Of a stretch of 64,000 nt of DNA, positions 18,258 to 26,619 are shown piece by piece. A program made the translations under genes and the position numbers. Origin of the DNA: Heliobacterium mobile (GTDB taxonomy: Bacteria; Bacillota; Desulfitobacteriia; Heliobacteriales; Heliobacteriaceae). The notes under the pieces were generated by a model that saw only the letters and a list, made by a program, of their open reading frames with translations, was not told where the DNA came from and ran no database searches. The stretch is from positions 1-64,000 of the forward strand of contig NZ_WNKU01000016.1 of assembly GCF_009720735.1 (NCBI RefSeq), in the 5' to 3' direction. Numbering within the stretch: position 1 is the first letter of the stretch; each line of letters starts with the position of its first letter.

Positions 18258-19207
18258 CGGGCCATCGGCCGCAGGGGTGGCGCCCATAATACGGGCAGCC
18301 GTTCAATCGCTTCCCGCAGGTGTTTGAGATCGGCATGGAGATAGATCTTGGTCGTCGATAGACGGCTGTGGCCGAGAAATTTGCTGATGTCGAGAATGTC
18401 CACATCATCGACCTGAGCGAGCCGCGAGGCGATCGAATGGCGCAGGACGTGGGGGGAGATGGATTTATGCAGCTCGGACGTTTTCGCTGCTCGGTATACG
18501 ATGAGGCGAACGGTGCTTTTCCCGAGTTGATGCCCTCGGACGCCGGGGAAAAAGTACGGCGACGATGTGTCCGGGCGGATATGGTCCAGGTAGTCTCGCA
18601 GGATGGCCTGGAGCTTGGGATGGATCGGGACGACGCGGTATTTATCGCCTTTTCCATGCTGTACTTCGAGGGTGCCCTCTTCGAGGGACACATCGTCCAT
18701 CTGCAGTGCCACCGTTTCAGCCAGTCGCAGGCCCGAATAAAACATAGTGGCCAAGATGGCTCGATCCCGTTTGCCCCGCATGCTTCCGTCATCGACGCTT
18801 TCGATAAGCTGTTCAACCTCAGGCTGGTCGAGATAACGAGGCAGGTTATGGGGGATGCGGGGTTGGGCCAGCCGTTTCGCCGGGTTCTCCGTGAGGATCT
18901 CTTCCAGTACGAGGAAGTCGAAAAAGGTTTTAAAGGTGGCAATGGTGTGGGCTAGGCTGCGCGGTTTGTAACGTTTTTTCGCGGATAGGTACTGGATGTA
19001 GTCTTTCAGCAGCGGCAGGGTGATCTCCGAGAGGCTGCCGATGCCTTGTTTTCGCAAATACTCGGAGAAGTATCGCAGGTCTTTGCCATAGGAGAGGATG
19101 GTGGCAGGGCTGCGGTGCAACTCCACTTCGAGATAATCGAGAAAATCTTTTCGATAGCAATCAAAAAACGGTGCACTTTTATCTGGATCGTAGTTTGGTG
19201 ATGCCAT
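18254..19207 (-). CDS. Tyrosine recombinase, second of the trio
   Basis: A 317-residue XerC/XerD-like integrase. The ATG at 19207 lies 13 bases after AAGGAG. The N-terminal core-binding domain spans about 15-110. Catalytic residues are R161 (YSGLR), K189 (HGKGDK), H253 and R256 (HVLRH), H280 (FLGH) and Y289 (KIYLH), so it should be active. Its C-terminus (PPLRPMAR) runs into the start of the third recombinase with a 4-bp overlap, the mark of coupled translation. It is more distant from the other two, which suggests the three proteins have distinct positions in one synaptic complex rather than being simple duplicates. No recombination directionality factor or cargo gene is seen between the genes. 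Confidence 0.85.
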   Translation of the reverse strand: MASPNYDPDKSAPFFDCYRKDFLDYLEVELHRSPATILSYGKDLRYFSEYLRKQGIGSLSEITLPLLKDYIQYLSAKKRYKPRSLAHTIATFKTFFDFLVLEEILTENPAKRLAQPRIPHNLPRYLDQPEVEQLIESVDDGSMRGKRDRAILATMFYSGLRLAETVALQMDDVSLEEGTLEVQHGKGDKYRVVPIHPKLQAILRDYLDHIRPDTSSPYFFPGVRGHQLGKSTVRLIVYRAAKTSELHKSISPHVLRHSIASRLAQVDDVDILDISKFLGHSRLSTTKIYLHADLKHLREAIERLPVLWAPPLRPMAR

Positions 19208-19294
19208 AGCCGTTGGTCGTCTCCTTTTTGTGCTCCATAAAATCTAGTACAGTAGTCTGTCCAATTAAATAGAAGTTTATGGCGGGAGATGTAT

Positions 19295-20206
19295 CTATCC
19301 GTCCGATGTGGCGGCCTCCCAGCGCACCATAGCTTCTTTGAGGTGGTCAGCTTTGGCATGGGTATAGACGATCACTTTGTCGAGGCCGCTGTGGCCGAGC
19401 AGTTCCGAGATGGTGTTCAAGTTGACTCCGTATTGGTAGAGATGGGTGGCAAAGGTATGCCGAAAGGTATGGGTGCGCAGGACATCTTTTTCGATACCGG
19501 CGAGAGCGGCATAGCGTTTCACCAGTTGATTCAATGTTTCCCGGTGAAGGCGCTGCTGCTTGTGGTAGCGGCTGGGGAAGAGCGGCTGATCGGGGCGTGA
19601 AACGTCGTAGCGCCGCACGTAGGCACGCAGGGTCTCTTGGAGGTGATGGTGCAGGGGGATCAGCCGGTCTTTGCCGCCTTTTCCGCTTTGGACGTGAAGG
19701 TAGCTGAAATCATCATGGATATCGGACCGCTTGAGTGCTGTTAGCTCACCGTTACGCAGGCCGCAGTAATAGAGCGCCTGAAGAATGCAAAGATCTCGGA
19801 GCCCCCACTTCTCGTCGAGATCGACGGCGGCAAAGAGCCGGGTCATCTCATCGACGGTCAGGTACTCCGGTGCCCGGTCGGGCAGTTTGGGCTTGCGGAT
19901 ATGCTGGGTCGGCGATTTTTCGATCCGGCCTTGGCTGATGAGGTAGTTAAAAAAGGCGCTCAGTTCTTTGATGTAATGGAGGAGCGTCGAAGGCTTGGCA
20001 CCGCGCTGGCTCGTATCGGCGAGGAAGCGGCGGATGTGCAGGCTGCGGATTTGTTTCACTGGCGGCGATTGGTGGCTGTTGATTTCGGTAAGGAAAGCAT
20101 CGAGACGGCGCAAGGTACGCAGGTAGTGGTTGATCGTCTGGGGACTGTAGTTGCGTTCATAGGTCAAATAGTTGCGGTACTGCTCGAGCTGGATGGACAG
20201 GGTCAC
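19295..20206 (-). CDS. Tyrosine recombinase, first of the trio
   Basis: I choose GTG 20206, ten bases after AAGGAG (20217-20222). The ATG at 20215 lies directly against the ribosome site and is unlikely to be used. The 303-residue integrase has a core-binding domain (about 5-95) and a catalytic domain with R151 (YCGLR), K179 (SGKGGK), H246 and R249 (HTFRH), H272 (LLGH) and Y281 (VIVYTH). It is the promoter-proximal gene, 87 bp before the second recombinase. Members of this family are usually site-specific integrases or inverting enzymes. Here the plausible substrate is the element itself or the neighbouring surface gene. Confidence 0.85.
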   Translation of the reverse strand: MTLSIQLEQYRNYLTYERNYSPQTINHYLRTLRRLDAFLTEINSHQSPPVKQIRSLHIRRFLADTSQRGAKPSTLLHYIKELSAFFNYLISQGRIEKSPTQHIRKPKLPDRAPEYLTVDEMTRLFAAVDLDEKWGLRDLCILQALYYCGLRNGELTALKRSDIHDDFSYLHVQSGKGGKDRLIPLHHHLQETLRAYVRRYDVSRPDQPLFPSRYHKQQRLHRETLNQLVKRYAALAGIEKDVLRTHTFRHTFATHLYQYGVNLNTISELLGHSGLDKVIVYTHAKADHLKEAMVRWEAATSDG

Positions 20207-20410
20207 CAGTTGCATCTCCTTTCAAAAAAAGGTAACCCAAAGCTGTCTCGATATCGGGTAAACAGGCTATACATACAAGCTTTTGAGGCAATTACGATTA
20301 TACACAGACAGTAATGCAGAAAAATGTCGAAATATGTATGTCAAACAAGAAATTTGTTTACAATTAACTTATATATTGATTTAATTTTTGCCTATTCAAG
20401 TTGTCCTATC
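20207..20410 (-). promoter_or_regulatory. AT-rich leader of the recombinase trio
   Basis: No gene is seen here. On the minus strand there is a TATAAT (20297-20302) with only a weak -35. A Spo0A-box-like TGTCGAA on the plus strand covers 20325-20331. A short inverted repeat, AAACAA (20343-20348) with TTGTTT (20354-20359), has the 5-bp spacing of a small recombinase or repressor site. Any upper end of the mobile element should lie in this stretch. Confidence 0.35.
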
Positions 20411-20443
20411 CAAAAAAAGAACGGCAAAACAACTGCCGTTCTT
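20411..20443 (-). terminator. Terminator of the 24389-20478 operon
   Basis: AAGAACGGCA (20417-20426) pairs with TGCCGTTCTT (20434-20443). On the minus strand the hairpin ends in a seven-T run, 35 bp after the stop of the 20478 gene. Confidence 0.9.
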
Positions 20444-20477
20444 CATTAGGGATGTATTCGGTTTTATGCGAGCCCTT

Positions 20478-21494
20478 TCACGAATGTGCATTTTTCAGCA
20501 CCGATAGTACAAGTGTCCGATAGGCTTGTAGAGTTCTTTCATCGGGGGCGAAATATCCCCACGCTTGAAAGGGAAGACGCCGTTTCTCCTCTGGTACAAA
20601 GGCTAGGCGAAAGTAATCGGCAAAGGCTTCTTCCGGTGACGAATGCCAGGAGTCTTCTATGGGGTAGGGAAAATGGCCGGCTATGTCTAAAAAAAGCAGC
20701 CACTCAGACGTTTGTCCATAATCAGGATTGAAATACAGTTGCTGCACCGCATGGCCCATCTCATGGGCGATCCGCTCTGCGAGAGTGGCTTCATCATCCC
20801 TGATGCCGGCTGGAATGAGCAACCGGATATCTTGAGGGGAAATTCTTTTTTTCGTCGGGTTTACGATAGTCAGTCCACGAGCGAGATGCGAATGGGTTCC
20901 GGGAAGGCTGGCGGTAAAGGGCAGTAGTTCAACGTGTATGTGAAGATTTATATCCGGCGGGATGTTTATATGGGAGACGGCGGCAACAACTTCCGAGGGC
21001 TGGGGCCAATCGGCTGGTTCTGCCGTAAAAAGTTGCACATCCAAGTTATTTAGATAGAAACCTTCAAGCGAGGGATAGGGAATATCCGTTGGGATTGACG
21101 TTGCCCGTTCAGTACGGAGGCGGTTACGGTATTCGATAGCCAACTCTAGGGCTTGCAATGTTCCACTTGTTTTTGGCGTATAAGCGTAACAACCCAATCC
21201 GACGGGAAATGAGTTTTCCTGCAATATTGCTTCTTTTTTGCTTCTCAAGTCATCCAGTTCGTTGTCTAGGCCGCTGTAAAAAGAGTCGATCGTTGCCGCG
21301 TTGGCGTTGATTTTTCTGTACACTTCTTGCCGATCGTCGGCATTCCACTTAAGAAAGTCAAAACTGTTTTCAGATAGGCTTTGTAAGTGCAGGGAAGCGG
21401 CAGCCTTTGCCGCCGCATCCGTGCTGGACATATGAAGCCAAAAGAATGTTGCCAGGCATAGATACTGCAATCGGATCAGCAGATTTGTCTCCAT
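20478..21494 (-). CDS. Exported HEXXH zinc-peptidase-like protein
   Basis: A 338-residue protein with an N-terminal hydrophobic segment (about 5-25) that should be a signal peptide. The key motif is HEMGH at residues 244-248, which fits the HEXXH zinc site of metallopeptidases. About 40 residues later EEAFADYF (288-295) offers an acidic third zinc ligand, as in gluzincin-type enzymes related to the anthrax lethal factor fold. The N-terminal 120 residues are helical and Glu/Asn-rich. It begins three bases after the stop of the SLH protein gene at 21498, so the two are one operon and probably act together at the cell surface. Substrate unknown; the neighbouring SLH protein or other wall proteins are candidates. 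Confidence 0.7.
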   Translation of the reverse strand: METNLLIRLQYLCLATFFWLHMSSTDAAAKAAASLHLQSLSENSFDFLKWNADDRQEVYRKINANAATIDSFYSGLDNELDDLRSKKEAILQENSFPVGLGCYAYTPKTSGTLQALELAIEYRNRLRTERATSIPTDIPYPSLEGFYLNNLDVQLFTAEPADWPQPSEVVAAVSHINIPPDINLHIHVELLPFTASLPGTHSHLARGLTIVNPTKKRISPQDIRLLIPAGIRDDEATLAERIAHEMGHAVQQLYFNPDYGQTSEWLLFLDIAGHFPYPIEDSWHSSPEEAFADYFRLAFVPEEKRRLPFQAWGYFAPDERTLQAYRTLVLSVLKNAHS

Positions 21495-21497
21495 GGG

Positions 21498-24389
21498 CTA
21501 TTGCTTTTTCCGGTTTAACCGTAAGGCTTGGATGGTTGCGGCTTCGATGGTGTCGATTTGATTGATGGCAGTGAGTTGGCCGGTGCTCCCGTCGATTCGT
21601 AGAACACGCCAGCGGTCGCCTTGGCCTGCGGGCACCTGAAATGTCTGAGGAGCTTTTTCACCGGCACGGTAGACCTTGACGGAGGCACTGGACGCAGAGA
21701 GTTCGGTGCTTGCTTCATTTCCGGCATCGCTGTAGTCGTGGACATAAAACTCATAGGTAATGCCGGGGGTGTATTTATCGAGCGTAATCGTTTCAGGCCC
21801 GTAGCCGTTTGTATTGTCTACGTCGAGGTGGGCGCCGAATTCCTCGTTGGTACTCTGGCCGAAGTACAGGTGAAACTTTTCTGTGTTCCCTTCATAGCCG
21901 ACGAGATGGGCGTCTAAGTCGGACGGTTTTTCTCCCCATGACAAGACGATGCGCAGAGCTTGATTTTCGATAACTGGGGACAAGGCAATCGTCCGTTGAT
22001 TCGGGTGGCCTACATTCAGCATAATGGATTCATTCCAATCGATATACCCGGCGGCGGAGACGCGCAATGTATAGGCCGGAGAGTCTAGGTGTTCAAAGGT
22101 GAATTTGCCGTCCTCCGACAGAACGGCCGTTCCGACGACTTGTTCTGTATCGGTCGTCAAAAGTGTGACGGTGGCGCCGCTGATCGGATGGTTATTCGTG
22201 GCATCGACGACAATTCCGGAAAGAGACGATTGCACCGATGATGGCTTGAGCGAGATCGTGCCCAAGTCGATTTCTTGATCCTGCGGGGATACGGTGAGAG
22301 TCTGCTCGTATTGTTCATATCCGTTGCTTTCGGCCACGAATCGATAGATCAACGCCGGATCGATGTTGACGGATAGTTCAAAACTTCCCTTTGAATCGCT
22401 GGTGGTTTGCTTTTGGAGTGTGCCGCTTTCCTGCTCATAGACGGATATGCGGACATCTGCAAGGGGGTCCTTCGTTTCTTTATTGATGATTTGCCCGGTT
22501 AGCTGCACCGTTTGTTCTGCGGCGGATAATTCTATGGAATAATTCTCTACCGATTCATCGGTTAATGTGAACGTGGATGAAGCAGAGACGTATCCGTCGG
22601 CTTGGGTATTGATGCGATAATCACCGTCCGTTAAATGGCTGAAGGTAAAGGCACCTTTTTTATTGGTGACGGTGCTTTTGATAAGGTGGCCCCTATCGCC
22701 GTAGAAGAGGCTTACTTTTGCCCCCTTTACCGGCTCTCCCTGTTCATCGGTGACAAATCCCGCAAATGAAAGATTGCCCTTGGGATCGTCGTTGTTGTTG
22801 CTGGAGGAACCTCCGCCCGAATTGGATCTCGATGAGGCGGCTTGGGATACGGACACAGAGAGATGATTGATCAGTCCGTTGATCAAGGCAGCTTCACCGG
22901 GATTTTCCGGCATTCCTGGTGTTTCCGCAGGTTGGCTGTCTATTGCCTTTTCTGTGCTCGGTGAGGCGAGTGCGCTCGATGCTTCGATCGCCCGTGACCG
23001 TTCTTCAACCCAGGTACGTTGGTTGAGCCAATCGGCCTGTTGGCCGATGGACATAGGGGCCGGTGTCGATGGTGCTCCTCCAAGAGCGATGGAACTGGCT
23101 TGGCCCGAACCGATTTGGACGGTTTTCCCACTGGCTTGTACTCGCACATTGCCGGCTAATACGGAAGCTTCACCGGGCAAGCCTCGGCGAGCGACGATTT
23201 TCCAATAGGTTCCTTGAATGGAGGCGACACCCCAAGGAACATCGATCTCTACTCTTGCCGTTGTTTCAGTGGAGCTTTTCCACCACTCTTCTCGATCTTT
23301 GGCCGGTTCTGACGTTTCTTCCCCAGGCAAGGCAAATACTTTTTGTACGGATGATATCTGTTTTGCCGAAGGGGCTTCCCGCTTGTCTGATGCGAGAGCG
23401 CCGAACATGGAGCCGTCAGGCATTTGAAGTTTTAGCCGTTCCACTTTGACGTTCGGCTTGCCGTCCTTAGTTATGTATGTTTTACCACTGGCTTCTTCTA
23501 GCGTGATTTCCGTTCCTTTTTCAAGGAGTAGGCCGCTGCCGTCAGGGAAGAGCAGTTCAGCTGGCGTGTTTTCTACTTTTATCGTATCACCAGCGGCCAC
23601 TTTTTGGGTATTTTCGGTGGCCGTATATCCCGTTTGGCCGGCGTGGCGAATCTGGACAGTTCCGTTGTTGAGCCCTTTGAGTTGCATGTCCAACTCGGCT
23701 TTTCGCAAGGACGGGCTGGCGATCATCAGTTTGGCTAAGGCTTGCGAGAATTCGCCCCGGGTGATGGGAGCATCAGGGCGAAAATGCTGCCCGTCACTCC
23801 ATCCAGCGATCAATCCCATTTTTTGGGCCAGGTTGATCTGCTTAGCGGCCCAGTGTTCCGGCGGGATGTCGAGAAAGGGATGTTCCTGGTTGTTTTCGCT
23901 GCGGAGGCTTATCTGTGCTTTCGGTTCCAAAGCGAGCAATACCGTGATCCCTTGTGCTCGCGTCAGGGGATCGTTGGGGTGGAAGCTACCGTCGTCAAAG
24001 CCTTTTAAAAAGCCTTCCCGGCTGACGGCAGCGATGGTTCGAGCGGCCCAGAAATCGGGCGGAACATCTTCGTAGGGGCGTTGAGCAATGCTCGACGGTA
24101 CGGTTAAGTGAGCGGCTTTTGCAAGTAATACTGAGGCGGAGGCCCGGTTCAATCCCTCATCAGGACGAAAGGTCTTGTCTGGATACCCTGAGATAACATC
24201 TCGTTCAACTAGATAATTAATAAAAGGAAATTGGGGGGAGTTTTTTTGTAGGTCCGTAAAGGTGGCAGGGCTTTCGGCGGCTTGAACCGGTGAGGGAAGA
24301 GCGCACAACGGTGTGAGTATGAAAAGCATAAGCAACCAGATAAACCACCGTCGCAGCCCTAAGCGATGGATCTTTGCCTTCCAAACCAT
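21498..24389 (-). CDS. SLH/FecR surface protein with carboxypeptidase-regulatory-like domains
   Basis: The 963-residue product has a signal peptide (residues 1-38, ending VQA) and three SLH domains at about 43-95, 107-155 and 172-222, which anchor proteins to the wall polymer. A FecR-like region follows (about 260-440), closely matching that of the 6993 giant, including GSGLLLEKGTEIT and a VPWGVASIQGT motif. After a Ser/Asn linker come three carboxypeptidase-regulatory-like beta-sandwich domains (about 550-830; motifs such as GVVxDxxxxxPxxGAxV). The C-terminus resembles YfaP/DUF2135 proteins (LSWGEKPSDLDAHL). The ATG follows AAAGGA by 13 bases. It is the first gene of a two-gene operon with the HEMGH protein. 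Anchored, non-enzymatic surface role inferred. Confidence 0.85.
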   Translation of the reverse strand: MVWKAKIHRLGLRRWFIWLLMLFILTPLCALPSPVQAAESPATFTDLQKNSPQFPFINYLVERDVISGYPDKTFRPDEGLNRASASVLLAKAAHLTVPSSIAQRPYEDVPPDFWAARTIAAVSREGFLKGFDDGSFHPNDPLTRAQGITVLLALEPKAQISLRSENNQEHPFLDIPPEHWAAKQINLAQKMGLIAGWSDGQHFRPDAPITRGEFSQALAKLMIASPSLRKAELDMQLKGLNNGTVQIRHAGQTGYTATENTQKVAAGDTIKVENTPAELLFPDGSGLLLEKGTEITLEEASGKTYITKDGKPNVKVERLKLQMPDGSMFGALASDKREAPSAKQISSVQKVFALPGEETSEPAKDREEWWKSSTETTARVEIDVPWGVASIQGTYWKIVARRGLPGEASVLAGNVRVQASGKTVQIGSGQASSIALGGAPSTPAPMSIGQQADWLNQRTWVEERSRAIEASSALASPSTEKAIDSQPAETPGMPENPGEAALINGLINHLSVSVSQAASSRSNSGGGSSSNNNDDPKGNLSFAGFVTDEQGEPVKGAKVSLFYGDRGHLIKSTVTNKKGAFTFSHLTDGDYRINTQADGYVSASSTFTLTDESVENYSIELSAAEQTVQLTGQIINKETKDPLADVRISVYEQESGTLQKQTTSDSKGSFELSVNIDPALIYRFVAESNGYEQYEQTLTVSPQDQEIDLGTISLKPSSVQSSLSGIVVDATNNHPISGATVTLLTTDTEQVVGTAVLSEDGKFTFEHLDSPAYTLRVSAAGYIDWNESIMLNVGHPNQRTIALSPVIENQALRIVLSWGEKPSDLDAHLVGYEGNTEKFHLYFGQSTNEEFGAHLDVDNTNGYGPETITLDKYTPGITYEFYVHDYSDAGNEASTELSASSASVKVYRAGEKAPQTFQVPAGQGDRWRVLRIDGSTGQLTAINQIDTIEAATIQALRLNRKKQ

Positions 24390-24522
24390 TTGCTGTTTAC
24401 CGTCCTTTCGTGATGTTTTTCTTGTTAAAAACGATGCCTAATAATTCTACATATTGCCAGTAGATCCTTTGGTTAATAAGAATAATTAAACACTTTTAGA
24501 GAACTTGTGACTGGTACATGCG

Positions 24523-24559
24523 AAAACCCACCGTCCAGCAAATTGTGGAGGCGGGTTTT
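24523..24559 (-). terminator. Terminator of the nucleotide cyclase gene
   Basis: AAAACCCACC (24523-24532) pairs with GGCGGGTTTT (24550-24559) with one G-T pair. It lies 11 bp beyond the stop at 24571. The remaining 24390-24522 is the leader of the SLH operon; I see no strong promoter match there. Confidence 0.8.
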
Positions 24560-24570
24560 TATGGCTTAGC

Positions 24571-26406
24571 CTACTCGTTCATCTTTGTCAGCGTGTATAT
24601 TTTTACGGGTTGTTGCAGGCCGCGAACGGGCACCTCGCCCAGTTCACTTAGGTCGGAAGGTAACTCGCCGGCTTGCTTAAGATGGCGAAAGGTATTTTCA
24701 CTGAGAATAATCCGGGAATGGTACTGTTTATTTAGGCTTTCTAAGCGCGATGCTAAGTTTACCGTCTCTCCGATGACGGTAAATTCAGTCCGTTCCTTAC
24801 TGCCGATGTTTCCAGAGAGTACAAAACCGCTGTTAAGTCCGATACCGATGTCAAAGGTGTGCTCGCCTCGGGCTGTCCATTGGGCATTTAGATCCTGAAG
24901 GCGTTGATGCATTTCCCGGGCGGCGTCCACCGCCTTTTGGGCGTGGTCTGCTGTTTCGATAGGTGCGCCGAAGACGGCCATCAGTCCGTCACCGAGATAC
25001 TTGTCTAAGGTCCCGTCGTATTTGAAGACACAGGCGGTCATCTCAGAGAAGTATTCGTTTAGGCGTTTGACCACTTCTTCCGGTTGTTTCCCTTCGCTAT
25101 AGGCGGTAAATCCGCGAATATCGGAGAACATGACTGTCACTTCACAGCGCTTTCCGCCTAACTCCACCATATGCGGATTGTCGAGTAGGAGATTTACCAC
25201 TTGGGGGTTCACGTACCGGCCGAACAAACCTTGGATGTTTCGCTTTTCCCGTTCGGTGAGGACGAAGTTGACGACGGTGGTCCCTAAGTAGGTGAAAAAG
25301 AGAGTGATCAACAGGGCACCGAGGTCGATCCACAGGTGCTGCGAATTCCAGAACCAGTAGCTGGCGGTGACGGTGATTACGGCAAAGAGAAAAAGAAATC
25401 CAAATCCCTGCAGCGCTTTTCGGCGGCCCGTGAGCAGGTAGGCCAATACACCGGTGACGGTGATGAGCAGTATATTCACGGCAGCAGGGGCCCGGTAGAC
25501 ATACTGGCCCAGTTGGAAAGAGGCGGCAGCGTTGGCGTGAATTTCGACTCCGGGGACAGGTAGATTCCCTTGGAGAATCATGTTTCCGCGGCTGTACGGA
25601 TTGTTTACTTCATCTTTGAAGACGGGGGAGACTGCGCCGACGAAGACGATTTTATCTTTAAAAGCTTCAGGGGGGATTTCGCCATGCAGAACCTTCTCAT
25701 AGGAGTAGGTCGGAAAGGTTCGGGCCGGTCCCCAGAAATTAATAAGGGGCATCGTATTTTGTAGTTGAGGTATCGTGAGAAAGCCTGCTCTGGCGCCTTT
25801 TTCCGGTTGGAAATCGAGTTCCTTGAAGGGGATCCCTTCATAGGCCATGACGGCGGCGAGGGGGAGGGAGGGCAGAAGCTTCTGGTTGTGCGTGATGACG
25901 GCTTGAGCCCGCCGGACGACGTTATCCTTTTCGGTGGGCGTATTGACGAATCCGAGGCTGCGCGTTACGGCCAGCAAGTCTTTTACGGGTAGACGGAGGG
26001 TCTGCACCATGTCTCCGTCTTGCGGGCTATAGGAGAAGTGGGCCGCCAGAACGACGCCCTTTTGTTTTTTTATCGCATTGGCAAAGGCAAGATCTTCTTC
26101 CGGGGCATCGGCGGTGTTGACCGTTAAGTCGAAGGCGACCGCTTTAGCCTGTGCCAAATGGTCGAGCAGTTGGGCGTGTAGGTGCCGGGGCCAAGGCCAG
26201 CGTCCTAATTTGCCGATGGATTCATCGTCGATGCCGATAATGGCGATGTTCTCCGGCGGGGCCTGGGGGCCGCGCAGTTGGAAGTAGCCATCGTAGATGC
26301 GGTCTTCGGTTGTTTCCAGCAGGCCCAGCTGACGAATAATGAGGATGACGGTAATGATAGCTGCAGTGACCAGGATGCCGAGGCGATTTACCTTAAATAT
26401 GTTCAA
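24571..26406 (-). CDS. CHASE2-domain class III adenylate/guanylate cyclase
   Basis: The start is a TTG at 26406, nine bases after GGAAGGGAG. The 611-residue membrane protein has an N-terminal helix (about 9-27), an extracytoplasmic CHASE2 sensor domain (about 30-300), three transmembrane helices (about 312-390) and a cytoplasmic class III cyclase domain (about 420-600). Metal-binding aspartates are D429 (FSDIRGF) and D473 (KYLGDG), 44 residues apart as usual. The LDKYLGD lysine favours ATP, and NLASRLE carries the transition-state Asn and Arg, so it should make cAMP from ATP when CHASE2 senses a ligand. It has its own terminator, a sigma-H-like promoter and an inverted repeat at the 5' end of the transcript. 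Product specificity is inferred from residues only. Confidence 0.9.
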   Translation of the reverse strand: MNIFKVNRLGILVTAAIITVILIIRQLGLLETTEDRIYDGYFQLRGPQAPPENIAIIGIDDESIGKLGRWPWPRHLHAQLLDHLAQAKAVAFDLTVNTADAPEEDLAFANAIKKQKGVVLAAHFSYSPQDGDMVQTLRLPVKDLLAVTRSLGFVNTPTEKDNVVRRAQAVITHNQKLLPSLPLAAVMAYEGIPFKELDFQPEKGARAGFLTIPQLQNTMPLINFWGPARTFPTYSYEKVLHGEIPPEAFKDKIVFVGAVSPVFKDEVNNPYSRGNMILQGNLPVPGVEIHANAAASFQLGQYVYRAPAAVNILLITVTGVLAYLLTGRRKALQGFGFLFLFAVITVTASYWFWNSQHLWIDLGALLITLFFTYLGTTVVNFVLTEREKRNIQGLFGRYVNPQVVNLLLDNPHMVELGGKRCEVTVMFSDIRGFTAYSEGKQPEEVVKRLNEYFSEMTACVFKYDGTLDKYLGDGLMAVFGAPIETADHAQKAVDAAREMHQRLQDLNAQWTARGEHTFDIGIGLNSGFVLSGNIGSKERTEFTVIGETVNLASRLESLNKQYHSRIILSENTFRHLKQAGELPSDLSELGEVPVRGLQQPVKIYTLTKMNE

Positions 26407-26423
26407 TAAAATAGCTCCCTTCC

Positions 26424-26441
26424 ATGTAACGAATGTTACAT
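26424..26441. promoter_or_regulatory. Perfect inverted repeat ahead of the cyclase gene
   Basis: ATGTAAC-GAAT-GTTACAT is a perfect 7-4-7 inverted repeat. It sits at the expected transcription start of the sigma-H-like promoter (-10 GAAT at 26449-26452, minus strand) and 18 bp before the TTG start. It could be a repressor operator or a 5' stem-loop in the mRNA. Confidence 0.45.
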
Positions 26442-26448
26442 TTTTATC

Positions 26449-26475
26449 ATTCCATTTACTATACCAGTTTCCTCC
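26449..26475 (-). promoter_or_regulatory. Sigma-H-like promoter of the cyclase gene
   Basis: On the minus strand GGAGGAAAC (26475-26467) is followed, 17 bases after the second GGA, by ATGGAATGA with GAAT at 26452-26449. This fits RNAGGAWWW and RNNGAATWW well. Confidence 0.45.
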
Positions 26476-26547
26476 TGTTACTAAAAATATATATAGTAGT
26501 AAAAGTCCTTATAATAATCGTTTTCTTGAATTACTATTCGACCTATA

Positions 26548-26575
26548 TCGACAAAATTCGAATACTTAGTATGAT
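26548..26575 (+). promoter_or_regulatory. Candidate sigma-A promoter of the FliB-like gene
   Basis: TCGACA (26548-26553) and TATGAT (26570-26575) with a 16-bp spacer, each one base from consensus, lie 45 bp before the ATG at 26620. Confidence 0.5.
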
Positions 26576-26619
26576 AGTATCTTGGTAATCTTGAAAATTC
26601 GATAAAAGGTGACGTTTGA

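Larger units (their letters stand above)
17367..20206 (-). mobile_element. Tandem trio of tyrosine recombinases (RIT-like element)
   Basis: Three different but related intact tyrosine recombinases lie head to tail on the minus strand in the order 20206, 19207, 18257. The last two overlap by 4 bp. Recombinase-in-trio (RIT) elements have this layout. The lower border is sharp: it coincides with the broken 5' end of the surface gene at 17325. I did not find clear terminal inverted repeats or target duplications. The upper border is probably between 20216 and 20410. An alternative is a resident recombinase set that rearranges the adjacent surface gene. Confidence 0.6.
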
